DNA of 8,022 bases from CAIMMJ01 sp037131955. GTDB taxonomy: Bacteria > Bacteroidota > Bacteroidia > UBA4408. Position 1 is the stretch's first letter. Every line of letters starts with the position of its first letter. Positions 1-6,387 of this stretch are shown here, one piece after another. The stretch is taken from the NCBI GenBank assembly GCA_037131955.1, contig JBAXQC010000096.1, positions 1-8,022 of the forward strand, in the 5' to 3' direction. The notes beneath the pieces are model-generated. The model made no database searches. It had not been told where the DNA came from and worked only from the letters and a program-made list of their open reading frames with translations. The position numbers were made by a program, and so were the translations under genes.

Positions 1-321
1 TATGTTACTGAATCATGTTTTGATACCGCAACAATAAAAATTGACGTTATTTTGCCTGACGATGTAAATCCTCCTAATGTATTTACTCCTAATGGAGACA
101 ATTCTAATTCTGCATTTAAAATTAAGCCAGCTGGTATCCGCAATTTTAATTGTATTGTTTTTGACCGTTGGGGCAAAAAAGTAAAAGAATGGACAGACCC
201 CACTGAAGGTTGGGACGGAAATGGACACGACACCGGTGTTTATTACTATATTATGGACTATGAAGTAAAGAGAACAAAAGAAAAAAGAACACTCAAAGGT
301 TTTGTTCAATTGCTCAGATAG
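1..321 (+). CDS. C-terminal end of a secreted protein with gliding-motility/type B T9SS sorting domain (5' end outside window)
   Basis: The reading frame is open from base 1 to the TAG at 319-321, so 106 residues of a longer protein are visible. The first ~18 residues (ending TIKIDVILP) look like the last strand of an Ig/PKD-like domain. The rest fits the gliding-motility-associated C-terminal domain family (CHU_C, type B T9SS sorting signal): NVFTPNGD near residues 25-32, FDRWGKKV near 54-61, a WDGNG turn, GVYYYIM, and the ending LKGFVQLLR. In the family this domain sends large multidomain proteins through the type IX secretion system to the cell surface or medium. An internal TTG at 52 could be mistaken for a start, but it lies just before the domain core and the frame continues upstream, so this is a truncated gene and not a 89-residue one. 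The function of the missing N-terminal part cannot be judged. A terminator follows directly. Confidence 0.9.
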   Translation, partial: YVTESCFDTATIKIDVILPDDVNPPNVFTPNGDNSNSAFKIKPAGIRNFNCIVFDRWGKKVKEWTDPTEGWDGNGHDTGVYYYIMDYEVKRTKEKRTLKGFVQLLR

Positions 322-348
322 AAAAAGTTAAATAAGAATACTTAAATG

Positions 349-374
349 AGGGGGACCAAAAGTCCCCTTTTTTT
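349..374 (+). terminator. Intrinsic terminator after the type B sorting-domain gene
   Basis: A GGGGAC arm (351-356) pairs perfectly with GTCCCC (362-367) across a CAAAA loop and is followed by seven T residues (368-374). The pairing may extend outward through G350-T368 and A349-T369. It lies 27 bases after the stop codon, ahead of the gcvP promoter, and separates the two transcription units. Confidence 0.92.
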
Positions 375-397
375 ATTGAAACTTTTTGGGCACAAAC

Positions 398-431
398 TTG
401 TTATTAACACTAACTTTTTAATTTATCTTTG
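398..431 (+). promoter_or_regulatory. Predicted Bacteroidota-type promoter for gcvP
   Basis: TATCTTTG at 424-431 matches the Bacteroidota -7 consensus TAnnTTTG exactly. A TTG at 398-400 lies 23 bases upstream, at the wide end of the 17-23 base spacing described for the -33 element in Flavobacterium. Transcription would start near 436-439, giving a leader of about 12-15 bases. There is no room for a tandem glycine riboswitch between the upstream terminator and the start codon, and no Shine-Dalgarno sequence; A-rich DNA precedes the ATG, as is usual in this phylum. The -7 box is well supported, the -33 only moderately. Confidence 0.68.
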
Positions 432-450
432 TACCCTAAAAAATTATTAA

Positions 451-3339
451 ATGCATCCACATTTTTTTGAACAACGCCATATTGGCCTTAATGAAGCAGA
501 TGTTGCAGAAATGCTAAAAACTATAAATGCTAAAAGTATTGACAGTCTGATTGATGAAACAATACCTTCTGTTATTCGATTAAAAAATAATCTTAATATT
601 TCTGCACCTCAAACCGAGAATGAATATTTAGATAATTTAGTAGGCATAGCAAAAAAAAATAAGGTATTTAAATCTTATATAGGATTAGGCTATTATAATA
701 CTTTTGTTCCTAACGTTATTAAGCGGAATGTTCTAGAAAATCCAGGATGGTATACTGCATATACTCCTTATCAAGCAGAAATAGCACAAGGAAGATTGGA
801 GGCCATTCTAAATTTTCAAACCATGGTTATGGATTTAACTGCTATGCCAATTGCCAATGCATCGTTGTTAGACGAAGCTACTGCAGCAGCCGAAGCTATG
901 ATAATGTTTTATGGAAATAGAACAAGAGAACAAATAAAAAATAACGTAAATAAATTTTTAGTTTCAGAGGATTGTTTCCCTCAAACTATTCAGCTACTCT
1001 ATACAAGGTCTCAACCACTGGGGATTGAACTTGAAGTAAAAAAAATTACACAGCAAGAATTATCTGATGCCTATTTTGGAATGTTGCTTCAATACCCTAA
1101 TGTGAATGGCGAAGTAAGTAGCAAAAAAGATTTAGTGCAAAAAGCTCACGAAAAAAATATGCAAGTTGTTGTTGCATCAGATTTAATGGCCCTAACATTA
1201 TTAGTTCCTCCCGGAGAATGGGGCGCTGATGTAGTGGTAGGAAATTCTCAGAGATTTGGCGTGCCAATGGGCTATGGCGGTCCACACGCTGCATTTTTTG
1301 CATGCAAAGAAGATTACAAAAGATTAATTCCCGGAAGGATAATTGGCGTATCTGTTGATGCACAAGGAAATCATGCATTAAGAATGGCATTGCAAACCAG
1401 AGAGCAACACATAAGAAGAGACAAAGCCACCTCAAACATTTGCACAGCTCAGGCTTTGTTGGCAATTATGGCAAGTATGTATGCTATATATCATGGGCCA
1501 GAAGGACTAAAACAAATATCAACAACCATTCATCGTAATGCTAAAACCGTTAAAACAGCTTTACAAAATTTAGGTTATTCTACTAGCAAAGAATCATTTT
1601 TTGATACATTCTTTGTGCAAGATCTCTCTCCCACACAGGTTCAATCTATTGAGGAAATTGCACTTAAAAGCGAAATAAATTTTAGGTACGAAAAAGACAA
1701 GGTGTTTATCTCTATAGATGAAACTACCATGCAAAAAGATTTGTTTGAGATAGTAAATGTTTTTGCAACTGCAGCCGGCCTGCAAAATTCTTTAAATGCA
1801 GAATCAATCTCTTCAACAAATGTAAATTTTAGCAATGACATTTCAAGAGAAAGTAAATTTTTAGCCCATCCTGTATTTAATTCTCATCATTCAGAAACTG
1901 AGATGATGCGATACATTAAATCTTTAGAAAACAAAGATTTATCATTAACCCACAGCATGATTTCTCTTGGTTCATGTACCATGAAACTTAATGCTGCTGC
2001 AGAGTTGTATCCAATTACCTGGAGAGAATTTGCAGATATACATCCATTTGTTCCGGTGAATCAAGCTGAAGGTTATCAAGAAATTTTTGCCCAATTAGAC
2101 AAAGACTTAAGTGAAATAACTGGTTTTGCAAAAATGAGTTTCCAGCCCAATTCTGGTGCTCAAGGCGAGTATGCTGGTTTGTTAGTTATTAGAGAATACC
2201 ACATACAAAGAGGGCAACCGCACAGGAACATTGCACTTATCCCTTCTTCTGCACATGGCACAAATCCTGCAAGTGCTGCAATGGCGGGTATGAAAATAGT
2301 AGTGGTAAAATGCGATGAAAAAGGAAATGTAGATTTACAAGATTTAAAACTTAAAGTAGAGGAACACAAAGAAAATCTTTCTTGCTTGATGGTTACTTAT
2401 CCTTCTACACATGGCGTATTTGAAGAAGAGATAATAGAAATAACAAATTTAATTCATGCAAATGGTGGTCAGGTTTACATGGACGGAGCAAATATGAATG
2501 CACAAGTTGGTCTTACTAGTCCAGGAAATATTGGTGCTGATGTATGCCATTTAAATCTACACAAAACATTTGCAATACCACACGGGGGTGGTGGACCTGG
2601 AATGGGGCCAATTGGTGTTGCAGCACACCTTGTTGACTTTTTGCCATCGCATCCTGTTGTAAAAACAGGCGGAAATAAAGGCATTACGCCGGTTTCTGCG
2701 GCGCCTTGGGGAAGTTCATTAATTCTTTTAATTTCTTATGGATACATTAAAATGTTGGGTGCCGAAGGTGTTACAAATTCTACAAAAATTGCCATCCTCA
2801 ATGCAAATTATATTCAAGAGAAATTAAAAGGACATTATTCAACTTTGTATTCTGGCAAAAACGGAAGATGTGCTCATGAAATGATCTTAGACTGTAGAAA
2901 TTTTAAAAAAACCGCTCAGGTAGAGGTGGCAGACATTGCCAAGAGGTTAATGGATTACGGATTTCATGCACCAACTGTCTCTTTTCCGGTTGCAGACACG
3001 CTAATGGTAGAGCCAACAGAAAGTGAATCAAAAGCAGAATTAGATAGATTTATTGATGCAATGATTAGCATAAGAAAAGAAATTACTGAAATTGAAAATG
3101 GTTTGTACGATGCTTCAAATAATGTATTAAAAAATGCTCCGCATACCGCTATGGTTGCAATGGCTGATGAATGGGAGTATCCATACAACAGAAAAAAAGC
3201 TGTATATCCCTTGAACTGGTTAAAAACTAGTAAGTTTTGGCCAAGTGTTGGTAGGGTTGATAATGCATTTGGCGATAGAAACTTGGTTTGCAGCTGTTTG
3301 CCTATTGAAGCATATATGGAAGCTGAAGTTACACATTAA
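451..3339 (+). CDS. gcvP: Glycine dehydrogenase (aminomethyl-transferring), P-protein of the glycine cleavage system
   Basis: This 962-residue cytoplasmic enzyme is the PLP-dependent P-protein. It decarboxylates glycine and passes the aminomethyl group to the lipoyl arm of H-protein (GcvH), feeding one-carbon units to folate through GcvT. The length matches the single-chain homodimeric form (about 950-960 residues in E. coli), not the split two-subunit form. N-terminal half: QRHIG near residues 8-12, YTPYQAEIAQGRLE, the SLLDEATAAAEAM segment and SNICTAQALLA. C-terminal half: GSCTMKLNAAAELYPITW, SAHGTNPASAAMAGMK, MDGANMNAQ and NLHKTFAIPHGGGGPG. Lys705 in the HKTF motif is the expected Schiff-base lysine for PLP, close to Lys706 of the E. 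coli enzyme. No frameshift or missing key motif is seen. gcvT and gcvH are not adjacent, so the system is scattered in this genome. The ATG at 451 follows a -7 promoter box by 19 bases and gives the typical family N-terminus. Confidence 0.98.
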   Translation: MHPHFFEQRHIGLNEADVAEMLKTINAKSIDSLIDETIPSVIRLKNNLNISAPQTENEYLDNLVGIAKKNKVFKSYIGLGYYNTFVPNVIKRNVLENPGWYTAYTPYQAEIAQGRLEAILNFQTMVMDLTAMPIANASLLDEATAAAEAMIMFYGNRTREQIKNNVNKFLVSEDCFPQTIQLLYTRSQPLGIELEVKKITQQELSDAYFGMLLQYPNVNGEVSSKKDLVQKAHEKNMQVVVASDLMALTLLVPPGEWGADVVVGNSQRFGVPMGYGGPHAAFFACKEDYKRLIPGRIIGVSVDAQGNHALRMALQTREQHIRRDKATSNICTAQALLAIMASMYAIYHGPEGLKQISTTIHRNAKTVKTALQNLGYSTSKESFFDTFFVQDLSPTQVQSIEEIALKSEINFRYEKDKVFISIDETTMQKDLFEIVNVFATAAGLQNSLNAESISSTNVNFSNDISRESKFLAHPVFNSHHSETEMMRYIKSLENKDLSLTHSMISLGSCTMKLNAAAELYPITWREFADIHPFVPVNQAEGYQEIFAQLDKDLSEITGFAKMSFQPNSGAQGEYAGLLVIREYHIQRGQPHRNIALIPSSAHGTNPASAAMAGMKIVVVKCDEKGNVDLQDLKLKVEEHKENLSCLMVTYPSTHGVFEEEIIEITNLIHANGGQVYMDGANMNAQVGLTSPGNIGADVCHLNLHKTFAIPHGGGGPGMGPIGVAAHLVDFLPSHPVVKTGGNKGITPVSAAPWGSSLILLISYGYIKMLGAEGVTNSTKIAILNANYIQEKLKGHYSTLYSGKNGRCAHEMILDCRNFKKTAQVEVADIAKRLMDYGFHAPTVSFPVADTLMVEPTESESKAELDRFIDAMISIRKEITEIENGLYDASNNVLKNAPHTAMVAMADEWEYPYNRKKAVYPLNWLKTSKFWPSVGRVDNAFGDRNLVCSCLPIEAYMEAEVTH

Positions 3340-3372
3340 CAATTTTTTTTAGAATAAAACAAAACAATTTTG

Positions 3373-3380
3373 TAATATTG
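3373..3380 (+). promoter_or_regulatory. Candidate -7 element for the SprB-repeat protein gene
   Basis: TAATATTG differs at one position from the TAnnTTTG consensus and lies 25 bases before the ATG at 3406, a distance like that of the other predicted promoters here. No TTG occurs at a suitable distance upstream. The 66-base gap after gcvP has no convincing terminator, so read-through from gcvP may also contribute to expression. Confidence 0.38.
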
Positions 3381-3405
3381 CCTTACTATAAACTAAACTA
3401 TAAAA

Positions 3406-4932
3406 ATGAAAAAAATTACTACATCTTTTTTGGGATTATTGAGTCTTTTGTTCCTCAATTCTTCTATTGAAGCAGCCACTCCTCTTGCAAATTCAGGAAA
3501 AACTGTACCGAACAAAACTATTTCTTTGCCGAGATTTCACAAGCCAATGTCTCAATCAACAACATCGGTTGGGCCAACAACACGTTGGTATAGCTATGCA
3601 GAAACAATGGATGAATATTTTCAAGGTTCATCTGTTTTAAGTTTTAATTATTTGTTCCCAGATTCAAACATTCTAGCAGAATTTGGAGCTGGAGCATATT
3701 CAAGCCCATTTGTTCATTTGTTAGGTGACATTTTAGATGTAAGAAGCTCAAAATTTAATGACCCTATTACTTATCCAGCTTCACAGTTTATGCAATTATC
3801 AGCAACTAGTAAGTATAAAGTGGACTCTTTAAAATGTTTTTTTGTTTACACAAGAGTAGACACCTCAGTTACCGATTCACTTATCTTTGAAGTATGTGTA
3901 AACAATACAACCACAAGTAATCCAGAATATTATTTTACAGGAATGGCTGCTGATTATGGTTTTGACACAGTAAGATTTAAAGCCTTAAAATATTCATATC
4001 AAACCAATAGAATTAATTTCACTGGTGGTGGAACTACTAAAAAGAGATATGCCATAGCTTTGAACAACCAAACAATAACAGACACGTTAGACAATGGTTT
4101 TTCTGTTGCACAGTTTTCTACTGCAGATTTACCAATTGTTAATGCAGGAAAATTTGTAATTAGTACTGTATCTTTCAAACCTAGTTACACTTATTCACTT
4201 GTAGATACACTTAATAATTTTAATCATGTAACATTTGTTTCTTTTGAAGAACAAGATGGTGGTTTCCCTATATATACTCCAGGAGATTATAACATTTCTC
4301 AAGTGGTTACAACTGATGTAAGGTATAATTTAGACCCAGCACCAGGATGGAATGGTTTATTTATTCCAAGTGTTGCTTATACTGCTCCTTTCAGTTTTGA
4401 ACATCACTATATTTCTTATAAAATTAGCTCTTTGTGTACTGCAGATTACGATGTTGCTGTAAGTGGAACACCAGAAGTAAGCACAGGAAATGGAACAGCA
4501 ACTGCTGTGGTTACCGGTGGAACAGCTCCTTATTCTTATGTGTGGACTCCAGGTAATTTAACAGGTGCAACAGTAGCAGGTTTAACTGCTGGCGGATACA
4601 CTTGTACAGTAACAGATGCAAACGGTTGCCAAGCTTCTAAAACAATTGTAATTACTGGTATCAACGAACGTTCTGCTGAAGAAGCAACGTTTAATATGCT
4701 TCCAAATCCTGCTACAAACAAAGTAACTATAGAGTATACTGCAGACAAAGCAGTTCCTGCAACAGTTAGATTAGTTTCTATCAATGGTCAAGAAGTTTAT
4801 TCAGAAAACTTTGCTCAAGCAAAAGGAAAAAACATACAAAACATTGATATTAGTGGTTTAGCTAAAGGTGTTTATTTCTTACAATTGAGAAGTGAGAATG
4901 CCAACATCTCTAAAAAGTTAATCAAAAACTAA
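3406..4932 (+). CDS. Secreted protein of unknown function with one SprB-type repeat and a type A T9SS sorting domain
   Basis: The 508-residue product has three recognisable parts. Residues 1-23 are a Sec signal peptide (KK, then a leucine-rich core, with likely cleavage after IEA). Residues about 346-419 resemble a single SprB repeat: APYSYVWTPG, a GLTAGGYTCTVTDANGC core and a short final strand. Residues about 429-508 are a type A T9SS sorting domain: MLPNPATNKVTIEY, VRLVSINGQEVYSE, then ISGLAKGVYFLQL and a lysine-rich end (KKLIKN). The protein should therefore cross the inner membrane by Sec and the outer membrane by T9SS, with the C-terminal domain removed and the protein released or anchored. 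Residues ~24-345 match no family I recognise. They are rich in Thr, Ser, Tyr and Phe, suggesting a beta-rich extracellular domain; WYSYAETMDEYF and APGWNGLFIP stand out. A catalytic role cannot be assigned. The ATG at 3406 directly begins the signal peptide. The gene ends in its own strong terminator. Confidence 0.9.
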   Translation: MKKITTSFLGLLSLLFLNSSIEAATPLANSGKTVPNKTISLPRFHKPMSQSTTSVGPTTRWYSYAETMDEYFQGSSVLSFNYLFPDSNILAEFGAGAYSSPFVHLLGDILDVRSSKFNDPITYPASQFMQLSATSKYKVDSLKCFFVYTRVDTSVTDSLIFEVCVNNTTTSNPEYYFTGMAADYGFDTVRFKALKYSYQTNRINFTGGGTTKKRYAIALNNQTITDTLDNGFSVAQFSTADLPIVNAGKFVISTVSFKPSYTYSLVDTLNNFNHVTFVSFEEQDGGFPIYTPGDYNISQVVTTDVRYNLDPAPGWNGLFIPSVAYTAPFSFEHHYISYKISSLCTADYDVAVSGTPEVSTGNGTATAVVTGGTAPYSYVWTPGNLTGATVAGLTAGGYTCTVTDANGCQASKTIVITGINERSAEEATFNMLPNPATNKVTIEYTADKAVPATVRLVSINGQEVYSENFAQAKGKNIQNIDISGLAKGVYFLQLRSENANISKKLIKN

Positions 4933-4951
4933 ATTTTAATTTTATACTTTG

Positions 4952-4985
4952 AAAAGCTGCCGCCAAAAACGGCAGCTTTTTTTTT
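4952..4985 (+). terminator. Strong intrinsic terminator after the SprB-repeat protein gene
   Basis: An 11-bp perfect stem, AAAAGCTGCCG (4952-4962) with CGGCAGCTTTT (4970-4980), encloses a CCAAAAA loop. The T run (4977-4985) overlaps the end of the stem and continues beyond it. It starts 20 bases after the stop of the upstream gene and ends 2 bases before the ATG of the next one, which is unusually tight. Confidence 0.93.
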
Positions 4986-4987
4986 AT

Positions 4988-5890
4988 ATGCAATACTTAA
5001 AAAATAAAAAATTTATCGATAAAATAAAATGGCTTGTATCTGTTTTATCTTTTGGCTATTTAGTTTATTCTATAAATAAAAAAATAGGGCAAATAGAGTT
5101 TTCATTTTTTACTTCCGCTCATTTTCAAGCAAAAATTTGGAGTTTTTTGGTGCTGTTTATATTAATGGTGTTAAATTGGTTTGTAGAAAGTTTGAAGTGG
5201 AAATATGCATTATCACATGTTCAAAAAATATCTCTTAAAACTTCTATTTCTTCTGTTCTGGCAGGAATTAGTACGGGAATTTTTACCCCCAATAGGGTAG
5301 GTGAATTTGTTGGCAAGATATTTTTTTTAAACGAGGAAAATAGAGAAAAAGCCATATCAATAAATATTTTGGTAAGCTATTCTCAGCTCTTGGTAACATT
5401 AGTATTGGGTGCTATTGTACTGCTTGATAACAGCTTTTTTTTGTTGGCGAGTGCAATTGTTATTTTGATTTTGCTTTACATAAATCTAAGCAAAATAATA
5501 AATTGGATTGTAAAAAAATTTAGTTTAAGTATCTTGGGTAAAATAGAGTTTATAGGCATTGAGAAACTAAGTATTTTGTTTTTACTTTCTTTGCTTAGGT
5601 ATGCGATTTTTTTGGTTCAATTTATTCTTTCTTTAGGTATTGTTGGTATAGAAATAGAATTTTTAAGTTCTATAAAAAGTATTGCAACATATTACTTGTA
5701 TTTGGCAGCTATACCTACTTATGCCTGGAGCGAATTGGGTGTGAGAGGAGCTATTGCAGTAAAAGTTTTTGATACTTTATCTCACAATCCTTTACAAACA
5801 CTTACAGCATCCAGTATTTTATGGATAATTAATATAGCTGTTCCCGCTTTGCTTGGTTTGTTTTTTTTATTGAAAGAAAAAAGATCTTAA
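4988..5890 (+). CDS. Integral membrane protein of the LPG-synthase-TM / flippase-like family
   Basis: This 300-residue inner-membrane protein has about 7-8 hydrophobic segments (roughly residues 13-30, 47-66, 85-99, 123-145, 149-167, 195-220, 232-245, 272-295). Family signatures are visible: WFVESLKWKYAL (64-75) in place of the usual LRALRW-type segment, GIFTPNRVGEFVGK (97-110) matching the family TPxRxGE motif, and AWSELGVRGA (246-255) matching the conserved GxLGVRE-like motif before the last helices. The family (PF03706-like, UPF0104) includes the flippase half of MprF and many stand-alone proteins thought to move lipids or lipid-linked substrates; the substrate here is unknown. A frame extension to a TTG at 4949 exists, but it would translate the preceding terminator hairpin, so the ATG at 4988 is preferred. 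The C-terminus is basic (KEKRS), and the stop codon overlaps that of the convergent DUF983 gene. Confidence 0.85.
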   Translation: MQYLKNKKFIDKIKWLVSVLSFGYLVYSINKKIGQIEFSFFTSAHFQAKIWSFLVLFILMVLNWFVESLKWKYALSHVQKISLKTSISSVLAGISTGIFTPNRVGEFVGKIFFLNEENREKAISINILVSYSQLLVTLVLGAIVLLDNSFFLLASAIVILILLYINLSKIINWIVKKFSLSILGKIEFIGIEKLSILFLLSLLRYAIFLVQFILSLGIVGIEIEFLSSIKSIATYYLYLAAIPTYAWSELGVRGAIAVKVFDTLSHNPLQTLTASSILWIINIAVPALLGLFFLLKEKRS

Positions 5891-5901
5891 TTTTTTTTCT
5901 T
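5874..5901. terminator. Possible bidirectional terminator hairpin spanning the convergent stop codons
   Basis: AAGAAAAAA (5874-5882) is perfectly complementary to TTTTTTCTT (5893-5901). Inner G-T, A-T and T-A pairs could extend this to 12 bp around a CTTA loop (5886-5889). The A-rich and T-rich arms would place a U-run in the transcript from either strand, and no other terminator lies between the convergent genes. It contains only one G-C pair, so its strength is doubtful and some symmetry is expected in A/T-rich DNA. Confidence 0.45.
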
Positions 5902-6291
5902 GAGAGGATTAGATTCTCTTGAAGTTGGATTGTACTTAACCAAAATAGTAATCCATGCTGCTCTTGCCAATTGAAAAGTATATGGAACCAATGCCAAAAG
6001 AAAAATAGCATTAAATATTAGATAATACATTACATCAACATCAAAAAAGAAATACCAAATTAAAAAAGTTAAGATGCTAAAACCCACTGTAAGTCCATAA
6101 CTTACATACATAGATCCGTAATAAAAACTTGGCTCAGGGTCTATAAGCATATTGCAATTGCTGCATGTTTTATTCATTGCACTCAAATCTTTTAATGCAT
6201 AAGGATTAGGGTTCTTAAACAAAAAACATTGTCTGCACCTCGGACATTTAAGAGCAAAAGTAGCCCACAACATAGTTTTATCTAACTCCAT
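5887..6291 (-). CDS. DUF983 family small membrane protein with zinc-ribbon-like cysteine pairs
   Basis: The 134-residue product fits the DUF983 family (PF06170), whose biochemical role is not established. The N-terminal part has a CPRC pair at residues 16-19 (with a further Cys22) and a CSNC pair at 43-46, a spacing that suggests a small zinc-ribbon-like fold. The family hallmark EPSFYYGSMYVSYGL follows at 53-67. Two hydrophobic helices lie at about 62-83 and 87-106, and the basic tail ends PLKKKN. The ATG at 6291 is 21 bases downstream of a perfect -7 promoter box on the same strand; an alternative Met7 start at 6273 would keep all motifs. It converges on the flippase-like gene with a 3-base overlap of stop codons and is divergent from the peptide transporter. 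The family call is strong, the function unknown. Confidence 0.88.
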   Translation of the reverse strand: MELDKTMLWATFALKCPRCRQCFLFKNPNPYALKDLSAMNKTCSNCNMLIDPEPSFYYGSMYVSYGLTVGFSILTFLIWYFFFDVDVMYYLIFNAIFLLALVPYTFQLARAAWITILVKYNPTSRESNPLKKKN

Positions 6292-6312
6292 TCTTTTTAA
6301 GAAATTTCAGAG

Positions 6313-6320
6313 CAAATTTA
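6313..6320 (-). promoter_or_regulatory. Predicted -7 promoter element for the DUF983 gene
   Basis: On the minus strand this reads TAAATTTG, an exact match to the Bacteroidota TAnnTTTG consensus, 21 bases before the DUF983 start codon. No TTG -33 element is found at the expected distance, so the call rests on the -7 match and its position. Confidence 0.55.
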
Positions 6321-6321
6321 C

Positions 6322-6384
6322 TCACAAAAATTTTTTGGTTAGCTTACATTTGTTACAAAAAACAATATATTCACAAAAAATTTT
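6322..6384. repeat. Pair of short direct repeats in the divergent intergenic region
   Basis: TCACAAAAA followed by T-rich sequence occurs at 6322-6335 and again at 6371-6384, 49 bases apart and matching at 13 of 14 positions. One copy lies between the two divergent -7 boxes, the other ends just before the transporter start codon. They could be operator half-sites or curved A-tract DNA, or simply chance in an A/T-rich spacer. Confidence 0.3.
6345..6352 (+). promoter_or_regulatory. Predicted -7 promoter element for the peptide transporter gene
   Basis: TACATTTG matches TAnnTTTG exactly and lies 35 bases before the ATG at 6388, predicting a leader of roughly 25-30 bases. The only nearby TTG (6335-6337) is too close to serve as a -33 element. 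This box and the minus-strand box at 6313-6320 are 24 bases apart, so the two promoters would largely overlap. Confidence 0.55.
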
Positions 6385-6387
6385 CAG

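Noticed and set aside
13..309. Minus-strand open frame of 98 codons opposite the type B sorting domain
   Set aside because: It is antisense to a clearly conserved coding domain, and its Phe/Ile/Val-rich composition is what A/T-rich antisense reading gives; no recognisable family or promoter.
1097..1465. Minus-strand open frame of 122 codons inside gcvP
   Set aside because: It lies wholly within a strongly conserved part of GcvP and shows no domain of its own; treated as a shadow frame, like the other antisense frames in gcvP and the SprB-repeat gene.
3328..3350. Possible terminator after gcvP (GTTA/TAAC stem before a run of eight T)
   Set aside because: The stem is only 4 bp with a single G-C pair and overlaps the stop codon; too weak to call.
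5891..5898. T8 run after the flippase-like gene as a possible frameshift or slippage site
   Set aside because: It lies after that gene's stop and in the final lysine codons of the DUF983 gene; slippage would alter only the last residues, with no sign of a conserved alternative frame.
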